Shown here piece by piece: positions 1 to 11,289 of a stretch of 64,000 nt of DNA. Below the pieces are notes generated by a model that saw only the letters and a list, made by a program, of their open reading frames with translations, was not told where the DNA came from and did not search any database. A program made the position numbers and the translations under genes. The DNA lies in the NCBI GenBank assembly GCA_030704615.1, contig CM060731.1, positions 22,568,001 through 22,632,000 of the forward strand. Direction: 5' to 3'. Every line of letters begins with the position of its first letter. Position 1 is the stretch's first letter. The stretch comes from Takakia lepidozioides (taxonomy: Eukaryota > Streptophyta > Takakiopsida > Takakiales > Takakiaceae).

Positions 1-39
1 TCAGGAAACTGGCGCCTTACGTAAAGGGAGTCAGTTATT

Positions 40-826
40 GTTCGTGGATGGGATAATATCTGGAACTAACGTGTCGTTGTTGGTGGACACAGAAGCGTCG
101 CACTCCTTCATGACACCGGCAACAGCACAAAAGCTGGGACTCCCGACAAGTGGGGGCCTCTATTGAGGTGCGTTCTGCCAAAGGAGAACCGCAATTGGCG
201 ACAAGGTTGGCGTTTCATGTTCCTCTTCAACTGGGGAGTTGGGAGGGACGTGAGAATTTCACCATCTGCGAGATCGATGGAGTAGATCTCATTTTGGGAT
301 GACCTTTTTGAGCAAATCCGGAGCGGTCATAGATGGCCGCAAGAGAGTAGTCACGCTGCCATGTGGGAATGGTGGCGAGGTCTTACGAGTGTCGGAAACG
401 CCCAAACCCGTGGGAGGGCGAATAAACCTCCTGTTAGCAAGGGAGTGGGCCGTGGAGGAGGCACACGAGCCCCAGTTTTTGCTCTACATTAGAGAAGTGA
501 AGGGAGAAGGCGATGGGGAGCCGAGCCCAAATTGGATCAAGGGGATTTTGGAGAAATACCAGAATGTGATGCCGGAGGATTTACCAAGCGGCTTGCCACC
601 GCGAAGAGGAGTTGACCACAAGATTGAGGTGATACCGGGATCGGAACCGCCTGCCAAGGCGCCCTACCGGTTGAGCCACAAAGAGTTGGTCGAGTTGAAG
701 ACTCAACTCAAAGATCTAATATCAAAGGGGTACATCCGGCCGAGTAAGTCACCTTACGGAGCCCGGTGCTATTCGCAGACAAGAAGGATGGGACGCTGCG
801 GATGTGTGTCGATTACAGGGCTTTGA
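40..826 (+). pseudogene. Protease and linker remnant of gypsy pol
   Basis: The frame around 40-160 encodes a retropepsin-like segment in which the catalytic triad is seen as D-T-E-A at about 86-97 rather than the usual D-[ST]-G, so the active-site Gly is lost. The long frame 299-826 continues into the segment leading to reverse transcriptase, with the ...PYRLSHKELVELK... linker typical of Ty3/gypsy elements before the RT fingers. A frameshift near 755-770 moves the reading to the next frame just where RT continues. This is a decayed part of the element, not a host gene. Confidence 0.7.
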
Positions 827-1872
827 ACAAGGTGACTATAAAAAACCGGTACCCTTTGCCAAGGATCGACGACCTTTTCGATCGGTTGGTAGGAGCGAAG
901 TATTTCAGCCGGATCGATCTGCCCTCCAGCAATCATCAAATTCGAGTGGCGGAAGGAGATGAGGAGAAGACCGCGTGCAAGACAAAGTATGGTTCATATG
1001 AGTTCTTGGTGATGCCTTTTGGACTCACCAACTCTCCCGCGACCTTTAGCACGATGATGAACAGCCTTTTCCAGGAGTGGTTGGATGACTTTGTGATCGT
1101 GTACATCGATGACATCTTGGTGTATTCGAAAACAAAGAAGGAGCACCTGGAGCACCTCAAAAGGGTGTTCTAGAAATTGCGGGAAGGGAAGCTGTATGCC
1201 AAAGCTTCAAAGTGCGAATTCGGGGTCACAAAAGTGGAGTTCCTGGGGCATGTGATTACACAGGATGGGATCAGAATGGATGACGTGAAGGTGAGGGCAA
1301 TCTTGGACTGGGAGCCTCCGACTTCGGTCCCGGGAGTGCGATCCTTCCTAGGACTCGCCTCCTATTACCGGAAGTATGTGAGAAATTTTGCCAAGATCGC
1401 GGGGCCGCTGTCAGACCTTCTGTGTAAATCCAAAGTCTGGGCATGGAACACCTTTTGTGGCCAAGCTTTTGCTGAATTGAAGCAGCGGATGACGGAAGCT
1501 CCAGTCTTGAAAATCCCGGAGTTCGATCGTCCGTTCGAGATCCATACAGATGCGTCGGACTTCGCGATTGGGGGTGTACTGATGCAAGATGGACGTCCAG
1601 TGGCTTACAAAAGTAAGAAACTGAATGAAGTGGAGCGACGGTGGCCGACGCACGAGAAAGAGATGAAGGCGGTGGTGCACTGTCTTGAGCTTTGGCGCCA
1701 CTATGTTGGTTCCAACCCAGTGAAGGTGTTCACGGACAATGTCACGGTGAAGTATTTTGCCACGCAACCCAAGTTGTCCCCAAACAACTTAGGTGGCAAG
1801 ATACTTTGGCGGTGTTCGACGTGGATATCCAGTACAAACCGGGACGGGACAACGTGGTGGCCGATGCTTTAA
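766..1872 (+). pseudogene. Reverse transcriptase and RNase H remnant of gypsy pol
   Basis: The frame 766-1173 holds the RT palm, with LPRIDD, the substrate-binding [13 protein letters not shown] segment and the catalytic YIDD box at 1102-1113. It is cut by a TAG at 1171-1173. The next frame, 1177-1872, carries the RT thumb and connection (ASKCEFG, FLGHVI) and an RNase H domain starting at a TDAS motif near 1545, with the later E and D residues in THEKE and FTDN. Another frameshift near 1785 leads into the integrase frame. The catalytic residues survive but the reading frame is broken, so the copy is non-coding as it stands. Confidence 0.85.
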
Positions 1873-3368
1873 GTAGAAAGCAGCAGCTAATATTGGTGTA
1901 CAGGGGCGAGACGGCGCTCCAAAAGAAGATCCGGAAGGCTTGCCGGAAGGATGAGCTGGCGAAGTCCGTGATGCAGGACTTGAGGATGGGGGTTAAATCG
2001 CAGTTTCACTTGCAAAATGGACTGCTCCGGTATAAGCAAAAGCGTCTCTACGTGTCGAAGGGAGGGATCAGAGATAGCCTCTTGAGAGAATGCCATGATA
2101 GCCCGCTTGCGGGCCACGGCGCAGCCAAGCGCACTGCGACACTCTTGAAGAAAGAGTATTTCTGGCCCAAACTGAGGGAGGAGGCAGAGGAGTATGTCAA
2201 GACAAGCACCACATGCCAACAAAACCGGAGCGAGTACAAAAAGCAAGCGGGGCTGTTACAACCCTTGCCGATTCCAGAGGGGACTTGGGAAAGCGTCTCG
2301 ATGGATTTCATGACTGCTATGCCGCTGTCAAAAGGATTCGATGCAATCATGGTGGTGGTGGATAGGTTCAGTAAAATGGGCCATTTCACCCCACCAAGGA
2401 GACGGCAACGGCGCAAGAAACAAGATGACTTTACTTCGCCCACGTCTTAAAGTATCATGGAGTCCCGAAGGATATTGTCTTGGACCGCGATCCAAAGTTT
2501 ACGAGTAAATTTTGGAGGGCACTTTGGAAGAAGATGGGGACGAGGCTGAAGATGAGCACCGCCTTCCGACCTACGACCGACGGCCAAACGGAAAGAGTGA
2601 ATTCCGTAGTGAAGCAGATCTCGGAGGAATTACGTGTCGGTAGACCAAACAGACTGGGTGGAACACTTAGACGCGACAGAGTTCTGTTATAATAACACAG
2701 AACACTCCGCAACGGGAGTTTCCCCTTTCGTATTGGTCTATGGAAAAGCACCTCTGGTGCCGACAAGTTGGGCCGCCCATGACGTTGAGGAACCGGTAGT
2801 AGCGGCGGTACTGGAAGAATGCGAGCGTTTGTTGAAGCTCGCAAAGTACAACATTGCCAAAGCTAGGAAACGGTATGAAAGACAGGCGAATCGGAAGCGG
2901 AGGGAAGTGAAGTTTGAGGCAGGCACGGAGGTCTGGTTGAACATCAAGAATTTCCGACTACCTCCGGAAGTGAGTCCAAAGTTCGTACCTCCATATGCGG
3001 GACCCTTTCGCATCCGGAAGATTATGAATGAGGATGTGTATGAATTGGAACTGCCGGCAAACAGCAAGGTGCATCCAGTAGTCCACGTCTCCCTTTTGAA
3101 GCCTTACTTCAAAGATGAAGCGCGTCCGAATCGGCATCAAGTGTTGCGTCCGCCACCTGTGCTGTTGGATCATGAAAATGAACCTGAGTATGAGGTGGAG
3201 GCAGTACTTAAGTCGAGGAGGTTCAAGAACCGAGAAACGGAGTATCTCGTCAAATGGAAGGGCTATCATCATGTGGAGGCATCTTGGGTGCGTGCCTCAG
3301 AAATGGGAAACGCATCCGAGGCGGTTGCAGTTTTCGAAGGGCGACCTCAAAAGCGGAAGAAGCGTTGA
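1786..3368 (+). pseudogene. Integrase and chromodomain remnant of gypsy pol
   Basis: The integrase zinc-binding region is at about 2088-2225; its H-H pair is present but the last CxxC reads CQQN, so one ligand is missing. The core starts at MDFMTAMP near 2300, and the later part (FTSKFW, TTDGQTERVN) lies in another frame at 2480-2620. The frame 2634-3368 carries the end of the integrase and the GPY-like region, then a chromodomain at about 3187-3330 (EYEVE...YLVKWKGY...SWV). Chromodomains of this position target insertion of chromoviruses to particular chromatin. At least two frameshifts separate these pieces. Confidence 0.85.
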
Positions 3369-3391
3369 TGGGGACATCAACCTTGGAGCGT

Positions 3392-3402
3392 GGGGGAGGA
3401 AA
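3392..3402 (+). promoter_or_regulatory. Polypurine tract before the 3' LTR
   Basis: An 11-base purine run (gggggaggaaa) sits 24 bases after the pol stop and directly before a TG dinucleotide, the expected arrangement for plus-strand priming next to a 3' LTR. Confidence 0.6.
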
Positions 3403-5013
3403 TGCATGCTTAGCCCGGCTTAACTAGCTTAGGAATCCGATTGCAAAAACTTGTATTGTACAAAAATTTGTTATAAAGGAAATGGGTTCCAAATATTGTG
3501 CGTCCTATTTTGTTTGGAATGGTGATGCATAGTGTGGTTGGCTAGTGTGTAGAATGCATGCTAGCTTACAAAAGTGGGAGAGGTAAATTGGGTTAATCGT
3601 GTGTTTGCGCAGTGCCGAAATCGGGTGACTCCCATCCAAGGGGCAAGGAAACTTGCGCCTTCTTTAGGAGTTCACGTGCTAGTGCGCACCTGACGCGTGC
3701 GCATACTATAACTGCGTTACTGAGGGGGTTGCTTTGTAGTGCGGGCTAACGCGGAAGCTACGTGCTTCCATTCACGTACTATAATCGTGTAGCCTCGGGA
3801 CGAAGTCGTAGTGCGGCTTCGGCGTGTTCCCGTACCTCAGGCCAACATTCCAAGGCGGACCCAATTGTAGTGATTGGGGCGCGCGGTTGGTTCAAGGATA
3901 TCTTCCTAGTCAAAGAGGGTTCGAGGTGAACCCTTGCTCAAGGTGATGCCAAAAGCGGCATCATGAGCGGTCGCAAACAATGTTGTTGCAGTAAGGCGAT
4001 TCGATCCTCGGGAGGATCGTTCCTTGGCCTTGAAGTAGGCCAAGAAGAGTGCACTGGGAGGAGCTTGAGAGGCTCCACCCTTGGCCGGGACTTGGAGGAA
4101 GTCGGCCGAACTAGCTAGTGGAGAGTAGAGTCAAGTGTGGGGTTTGACTCTTTGCCATGGGACGCCATGGTACGGAAATAAACTCCTTGATGTGGGACGC
4201 CACAACTTGGATGTTCGTTTCCACAAAATGGACAAGCCGATGAGGACATCGACTCCCTGTTGGTAGGGGTGTGTGTCACGGCCCTTTGCCTTGAGGGCAA
4301 GGGGTCGGGACACAAGAGGGGCTGCCCCTGTGGTGGGGGCAGTGGCAGCGATAGGTATGGGGGGCTGAAGCACCCTTGAGTGCCCAAGCACTCAAGGAGG
4401 CGGAGGCGCTCACTAGGTGGAGCCCCGCACACCGGGTCGCGGTGGGGGTGGCTCCACAAGGGGTGGTGGTAGCTTAGCGGGACTTAGTGGGGGTGGCATA
4501 TGACTCACCCTGGGGCAGAGACCTCGTGGTGGGAGTCGTGGGGAGTCTTGGGACTCATCACGGTCCATAGGGGCCGTGGTGGGTGGGCCAAGACTCACCG
4601 CGACTCATCACCGGGAGTCGAGGGTGTTCGTGGTGGTTCGCCATTAAATGGCATGGTTGTTTGTGAAACCCCCGCGGATAGCTACAGAAGTATATATAGG
4701 GAGTAGTAACCCCGAGAACGGTGCAAACCCGTTGGTGACCAAAAACAAGTGAGTAAGCGAGCGAGCCGGAAAGCGACCAAAGAGTGGGGAGCTGTTCCGG
4801 ACTGCCAACTACCAAAGGGAATTCCGCTGGTTCCAAATCGTTGGAGGGTTCTTTGGGAGATCAAAGCGGGACCATTATGCCCCGGTGAGCAGCCGGAGCT
4901 CCAAGTTGGCCCGGCGGCTAGGTTGGGAGTTAGGCGCGCGCATCAAGCGAGTAACTATGACTTGAGGGGGGAGCTTACCGAAGTGAGGTGCGCGACAATC
5001 GTTGTATCCAACA
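3403..5013 (+). repeat. 3' LTR of the gypsy element (about 1.6 kb)
   Basis: The non-coding stretch after the polypurine tract begins with TGCATGC and ends near ...ATCCAACA, consistent with TG...CA LTR ends. It contains a TATA box at 4691-4698. No long open frame with a recognisable product is present. The left limit is well supported by the polypurine tract. The right limit rests only on the terminal CA and on unrelated coding sequence starting at 5014. Confidence 0.6.
4691..4698 (+). promoter_or_regulatory. Probable LTR TATA box
   Basis: The sequence tatatata followed by ggg lies about 1.29 kb into the LTR, where a retroelement promoter is expected; transcription would start roughly 30 bases downstream. 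Confidence 0.45.
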
Positions 5014-6936
5014 TCAGATTATGCAATCCTCCATGTATGGTTCCGAGCGCCGTGCCACATGCAGCACTATGAGTCCATCCTGCAAGTCGGGATGAAGCAA
5101 CTTCAGCACTTTCACTTGGTGTTTGCACAAATTGCCTTTAATTGCCCATGGGCAAGTGCAAGAAGCCCAATCCGATCCAGGGTTGTAAACAATGTAGGTT
5201 GTGTCTGGGTGATTGCTGCTTAGCACATACGCTGGTTGTCATTCCACCAAGGGTAGAGTCACATTGCTCGCTGGAATGTCCCTGGCCGCTAGCACAGAGC
5301 TAGATATGTACTTTTCATGTTTGTCATTGCGTATGAACCCATGCGTCTTCAAATGAATTGCGTACTAGTAGTGTGTGAGCACACGGCCCGTGAGTTCCCA
5401 TATTAGCCAATCGACTCTTCGACCAGTCATTTTGCCTTTCCCCATCCTCAGTCTAGCCTTCAAGTTTCCATGGTATGCCTCAATGCTAGCATTTGTGTCT
5501 TGACTGGCATGTGGAACATGACGAGCAACAGTACACCACATTGCTATTTTAGGACACCATTCCTTGTCGATGTACTTTAAAAATTCCCGGGCATTCTGAT
5601 ATTTCTTTTTCATGTCCCTGATTGTTTTGGCAATCCATAGAAGCGTTTTTTTTGGGATCACTTGGTCCACCTCTACAGTACATGAGGTCTCCCATATCCT
5701 TCAACACGTTTGCTGTTGTGACGGGACTCGCGCATGCGAGTCTCTCAGGGAACTGTCGCACGCGACTCTGCCACAGACTCTGCCAAAGCACACTATGACG
5801 ACAGTTGTATGCCAGAGGACTTCGACAGTGGGTGTCTGTTGAGGTATGGAAGACTCACCTTATAGCGTTGATTTCAGCTTCCACATCATCGACAATGAAG
5901 GCATTGGGTCGCCAGGTCGGCATATCTGCGTGGAGTCGGTCACGCAAGGCTGTCATCCACGGTACCAGGTCTGTTGTCCTATTCCTGGTGGATATGATGT
6001 ACGCAACTGGTATACTGTTCAGCCACTCGTCGAAAACCATCAACGTGTACAATGGGAACTGTTCAGATGCACTATGTCACTATGTCCGACCCAGGCTTTC
6101 AATTCCTGGCTAATGCGGGGTGTGTAGGCTGCCCGTGTGTTCCTGAACTCTGCGGTCTTGCCATGGGAGGGTTTCCCTAGGGCATCGACGTGCTCCATGT
6201 TGTTGTAGTATGTGAGGACACAAATGTCCGGGGCAAGATAAGATTGCTGCACTTTGAAACAACAAAGGCACCTGCGCTTGTACGACTCTCCGTAGTCCGA
6301 CTTCTTCCTTCTTGGGCCTTTATGCGGGTGTTTAGTGCTAGCACCCACATCCGGACCTCCACGCTTTTGTTTTGGATCCTCGACAGTTGCATTGACCGTG
6401 CACTTGTCGTCGGGTCCGTAGCAGCATTGATACCTATCAAATGGAATTCAAAAGCCAAAATATCAACCTATGGACTTATGGAAGCCACAGTCGGAGACAA
6501 ATACAAATCACAACAACAATGCACTGAGATCCCTAAACCACAATGAGGATGGTGCACACATGATACTGCTCAAGAAGGTGTTCCCTTTGGGAGCTTTCCG
6601 CACTCCGGCGTCCACTTTACTGTGCACATGTACCCAATATTGAGTGGGGCAGTCCTCCACACTCTCCTCTCCATGGACGAAGTCCGCAACTCTATCCCAA
6701 GGTATACAGGCCTTTTTAACACGCACTTGCACCCCCCTAAACCCATATTGCGTTTTACACTTCCAATGGATGTCCTTATTGTTGAAAGGTCCTGGTTTCA
6801 GTGTTTGCAGACTTTGTCGAAGAGAGCGTATAAGCCGGCTCTCAAATTGCTGAATGTCGTCGGCTTCCGCTCCTACGTCCATGCCCTGTACAGTGCAGAA
6901 CACACGCTCCAGAAGAACTTGCAACAAAAGCGCCAC
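5014..6936 (-). pseudogene. Decayed SWIM/MULE-type transposase-like gene
   Basis: Read on the minus strand, successive fragments in different frames look like one protein. An N-terminal part lies at 6508-6936 and a Cys-rich part at 6040-6348 (RCLCCF, then YLAPDICVLTYYNN). A segment at 5855-6052 (LMVFDEWLNSIPVAYII) resembles the DDE core of MULE transposases. A helical part lies at 5365-5791 (HASQDTNASIEAYHGNLK), and a SWIM zinc finger at about 5119-5160 has CTCP...CKH spacing. SWIM fingers downstream of a MULE core are typical of Mutator-like transposases and of FAR1-like domesticated genes. The frame changes may be introns, but several fragments overlap in different frames, so decay is more likely. 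The last codon abuts the gypsy LTR, which may have cut off the C terminus. Confidence 0.6.
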
Positions 6937-8129
6937 AGGACACGATGGAGAACGTGCACGGAGAAACAGGACCCATGTTTACAGCTGGTGGCAGATGGCA
7001 AGCAGCAGAGATAAGGCCCTAAATTGGAGGGCTGCGATGGGATTCGTCGTGGATGGCCCAGATCTTGCGGGCGGGCGGACACGCGGACACGCGGACTAGA
7101 GGGAGCGGACTTGCCGCAGCGGACTAGCCCCAGTGGAGCGGCCGGTGGACGGAGCCCGGGAGAGGCAGCCGCGGCTGGTGCAACCGCGGTAGCAGCGGCG
7201 GGCGGGTGGGCGCGGGTGGGGGGGCGCCCCTCGTCCGGACGAGGGGCCCACCGTCCTTCTCGCACGCTTGCGTTCATGACCCTATTATTGTAAAATGAGA
7301 GGCCACAAACAATAGTATCATCTGGACCATCTCGATAATGCAAATCGCACAAAGCACATGACAATGACAAGAACAAACACCACCGATTCGCAATCTACAC
7401 ACTATCTACATTTAGCCCGAGTCGGCTCGTCCTTTCACTATGATCTTCAAGCTCAGCCTGACTTGGCTCTCCATTTTAAAATATAATTTTGTATTGACAG
7501 GAACAACCTCTAGGAAGTTTGCTAAGGGTTACCTTCCATGTAAACCCAATCCCGTTACATGACGTCGTCCAAAAATGGGTTTGACCACATGTCATATCCA
7601 TGGACCATGGGTCACATCCATTCACACCCATTTCCATGCACCACCGTGGAACTAAATCCGTCTGGTGGATCCACAGGCACTTTTGCACGTGTGTGACCAA
7701 AAAAGTCTTCTTCCTCGCACCCTTAAGGAAGGTGACATATTTAGCAAGTCATGGGAGGAAAAATACTGGCTGGTGTAGGTCAACCATGGAGAACGGACCG
7801 TACGCCCAACGCCTCACCAGAAGTGAGGGCTCCGCTGCATGGGACCCGACCAGGCCCTGCACAGGTCTGACATCCATGGAAGTGCATGGAAGAGGGTGCA
7901 TGGACCCATTTCCCCTTTGTGTGACATCAGCACAACGGGAGAACGGGTCACATGGAAGATAACCCTAAGCCGGTGGGTTTGTCTTAAAGTATTTCCCCAA
8001 GACGAACAAGATGCAACGTCATTGCTGTGTGGTTGGCTGCCGCCGCTTCACTAATCAACCAACTCCAGAATGGTAGGCTGTCCGGCGCGGCTCACAACAA
8101 TAGTGGGCCCTCCTCCTTGCAGTACTTCA
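6937..8129. other. No gene recognised; GC-rich block at about 7040-7260
   Basis: The stretch 7040-7260 is much more G+C rich than its surroundings and encodes only low-complexity Ala/Pro/Arg frames on either strand, which I do not accept as a gene. The rest (7300-8129) has no recognisable product, RNA gene or clear repeat. Confidence 0.4.
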
Positions 8130-8930
8130 CTAGTTCAAGTTTTGCCTCGGTGATGGGCCGGACATGAAGCAGATTCTGCTCCAAAGACTTCATATTCCCA
8201 TCTTCACCAACCTCCCGAGCTTGTCACTGTTCATAACCACCGTTTCTTGTTCCAAATCGGAAGCCCATGCAACTGGACAATGAACATACTGCATGTAAAA
8301 CCTTGACAAAGCTATAAGACCTACGAACCTACGAGCTTCATTATTGATGACATGTTTGGCTTCAATTCGGAGGCCCATGGCTCATTCCAGACCACTGAAC
8401 GAACTCCTTTCGCTGGTTTTCCAACGTGATTATAAGTTTGCTTAGGGTGCCATCATTATAGGCCATTCGCACGGAGGCAATGAGCCTAGTTATTTTTTGA
8501 ACTCAGTCCGAGTTTCGACTGCTGATCTGCACTTCAATGCGTTAAACCTACACATCAGCCTCCAAAGACCGACCGTATGGCAGAACGCATAATTGACATC
8601 ATTTGAGCTACAAACCAGGAGTCCATGCCGTTGCGTTCTCTGTGCTCTTTTCTTCCTGTTGTCCTACTAGCCTCTCCACGGCCTATTCGCAACTCTGGGC
8701 ATTGGCCACTCCGTTCTAGTACGTTGGATACTGAAAACAAGTGCACCAACATGCTCTTTGGCTGCGGAAAAGCTCCGTAACTACTACGTGTGGTTGTTGC
8801 CTCACTGCCCTTGCTAGACAGCCAACGCTCACACCAAAACCTGTTCTTATATACCGCCTGTTGGTGGCTGGTTGCAGACTGCCTCGTCCCTGCACTGCAT
8901 GTCTTGCATCTAGGATGCTGAAACTTCATT
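8130..8930 (-). other. Coding-like but unassigned, broken reading frames
   Basis: The minus strand has protein-like but interrupted frames at 8190-8378 (RIEAKHVINNEARRFVG, then AWASDLEQETVVMNSDKLG) and, in the next frame, a continuation at about 8130-8195 (SLEQNLLHVRPITEAKLELV). A further frame lies at 8555-8929. The composition resembles real coding sequence, but I recognise no family and there is no intact frame. It could be a relic of a transposon or of a captured gene. Confidence 0.25.
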
Positions 8931-10034
8931 ATTACCCCTACAACATCCTCTGTTTAGTGCCATCACTTCCACCACCATAGTGACAAGGAAATTACTATGA
9001 GCAGCTTATATGTGAACATACCCATAACCCAAAGCATGCAATTTTTTTTTTTTTTTTCCTAAACTATAAATTACCTCAATATGAGTAATTACTTCAAGTG
9101 CTATTTTTCCACTCAGTCTTGCACTCAATCAACTGAGCTCACATCTCTCTCGAGTGATTTCTCACTCAAAAACCACTCATGAAATCACCAAACCACTCAT
9201 GTCTAGTTAAGCCTGGGCCTATGCTATGGGGAATCCACCCGATAACAACCTATTCTCCCATACAATACATTCATATAGTCTTACGTGGGATACCGCTGGG
9301 TCGTGTAGGCTCAACTTGAGAGAGATTAGCCTCATGACCATGAGCGTGAGAATAAGACGTTTCAGGTGTCAAGCTAAACTTGACACCTGACTTAGCACTT
9401 GAACTAATTTCAAGTGTTAAATACAAAATAACTAGATTTATTCTAGTTAGTTTCACATTGTAATTAATTTAACTTGACATAGGCTTTTTGGGTAGATACT
9501 GCTGGATTTTGGCATACTTCCCTGTATATTTGACCATCATTTCGTCTACGCGGCAATCAGAACTTGGTAGATTGCTGAAATGAAGTCAAGAAGAAATACA
9601 AACAAGAAGCACTACTATGATACACTGGAGGTAGGTCATGACTGATTGTTCTGAGCGGGCTGAATGCTTAGAGGTATCCAACTCTTCAATCTTGGAGTTC
9701 CCTCCACGGATAACGAAGGGATGGGTGAATAAAAGCCGCTCGACAATCTGCAGCAATGTCAGCATGTTCTCCAGTAAACTTGTGATGACAAGTATAGTGC
9801 AACGGACAAATGAGCTTGGTGATATTATCATTATGAGCTCTTCTGTAAAGTAGAAACCAGCTATGATGTTGTGCTTGCTACGTTGATAGATCAACTAAAA
9901 GCTTCAAGCAGCCACACTGAAACTTGCTACCAAATAAATGTGCACCTCAGTACAACACCACAAATAGGGAGTCACATACTAAAACAAGGCTCTATGAAGT
10001 TGCTTTCTTTGAGAAGCTATTGAGCTATCCTCCC
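8931..10034. other. Intergenic, with poly-T run and hairpin cluster
   Basis: It holds a 17-base poly-T run at 9042-9058 and three adjacent inverted repeats at 9362-9449 (separate entry). Frames at 9586-9894 on the minus strand and 9638-9853 on the plus strand overlap, and neither matches a known family. Confidence 0.4.
9362..9449. repeat. Three consecutive short hairpins
   Basis: A perfect 12-bp inverted repeat (TCAGGTGTCAAG, loop of 5, CTTGACACCTGA) occupies 9362-9390. A 7-bp inverted repeat (CACTTGA/TCAAGTG) lies at 9396-9416. An 8-bp one (TAACTAGA/TCTAGTTA) lies at 9429-9449. Three in under 90 bases is more than expected by chance. No transposon ends are evident around them. Confidence 0.6.
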
Positions 10035-11050
10035 TTAATGCAAAGACAATCTCCTCAGCTCAGCATGTATTTTCTCAATATGTGGATGTGATTTGTCATC
10101 TACACAGAACTCATGCACCTGGTTCTCCACCTCAATGCAGCTGTGCCCTGGCTCCTTTCTCACACCTGCATCCTTCATCATCTTTCTTACCTTTGCTTGA
10201 TCATCCCACCTCCCAGCAGCAGCGCAACATATTGGATAGGAGCACATAAGATCCAACATCTTCTGGATTGCCTTGAGAAGGCATTTTGTAGTTTTGCTCG
10301 ATCCATATCGTTGATGAAGTATGCAGGCAGCAGCACCTGGTTCAAATGGCATTCTCTCGATGAAGCCCTCTGCCTTATCCAATTGTCCTGCACGGCCAAG
10401 AAGATCCACCATGCAGCCAAAATTCTCAGCAGTAGGGGTGACGCCATGATCCTGACTCATGGAATCAAAGTGGTGACTGCCTTCATCCACCAAGCCCACA
10501 TGGGTACATGCAGAGAGAACACATACAGAGGTGATACCATTTGGCTTCCTTCCTGTTGCATTTGTTCAAATAGTTGGAGGGCTTCCCAACCACACGCATG
10601 CTGGGCATACCCCGTAATCATTGAGCTCCATGAGACCACATTCCCTTGGGCCATATTGTCAAACACTTTGACGTGCATCCTTCAAGCTCCGGCATTTCCC
10701 ATACATGTCGATACGAGTATTTTCCAGAATGATATCTGGAGCAATTTCAAAATGATTATATCCCCATGGACCTTTCTGCCCTTGTCCAATGCTACCAAGC
10801 CTGCACATGCACTGAGAACACAAGTGAATGAGACCTTATTGGGTGTCACCCCATCCCACATCATTGACTCATACATCTGAAAAGCCTCTCTACTCTACCC
10901 ATGCTGAGCATATCCTGCAATCATTGCATTCCATGAGACAACATTCCGTACAGCCATATTGTTGAGCACTTGACACGCATCCTTCATGCTCCCGCATTTG
11001 GCATACATGTTGACAATGGCAGTCTTGAGAATGAACGACACCGTGTAGAG
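10035..11050 (-). pseudogene. PPR pseudogene (PLS class, truncated in the E+ region)
   Basis: Minus-strand fragments in shifting frames follow the order of a PLS-type PPR protein. They are [14 protein letters not shown] and [15 protein letters not shown] (about 10900-11030), a P-type repeat with PNKVSFTCVLSACAGL (10682-10876), VVSWSSMITGYAQHA (10457-10678), and a C-terminal part with [16 protein letters not shown] and GHSCIEVENQVHEF (10035-10499). Frameshifts separate the pieces, and the C terminus stops after HAELRRLSLH, before any DYW domain. It is related to the PPR genes at 37-59 kb but no longer codes for a protein. Confidence 0.85.
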
Positions 11051-11289
11051 AGAACTGAGTGAAGCTGTGGAATGAATGTTTTGTTCAGGTTGATAGTAAC
11101 GTGCATACAAGGGGTTCTGGGCATCATTAGCCAGGAGGTCTTTTTGCAAACTTATCATAACTAGGCTGCGCACTGTCCATAAACAACATGCTCGTTATCA
11201 ACAAGATGGATGCATCGCAGGATGGCCTCCCATCGGTTCCTACTCATAATCTTGCCAATAGATGGGCATTGGAAGATTTCATGGTTTGC

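Larger units (their letters stand above)
1..5013 (+). mobile_element. Decayed Ty3/gypsy LTR retrotransposon (chromovirus type), 5' end outside window
   Basis: Order of domains on the plus strand is aspartic protease, reverse transcriptase, RNase H, integrase, chromodomain, polypurine tract, 3' LTR. That order, with integrase after RNase H and a C-terminal chromodomain, is diagnostic of Ty3/gypsy chromoviruses. The coding part is split over several frames with at least one in-frame stop (1171-1173) and frameshifts near 760, 1785, 2460 and 2640, so this copy is not autonomous. The 5' LTR, primer-binding site and gag lie outside the window. The right limit at about 5013 is inferred from a terminal ...CA next to unrelated minus-strand coding sequence; without the 5' LTR it cannot be confirmed. 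Confidence 0.88.

Noticed and set aside
6873-7376. 167-codon minus ORF over the GC-rich block
   Set aside because: Low-complexity Ala/Pro/Arg translation with an equally open frame on the other strand; no domain.
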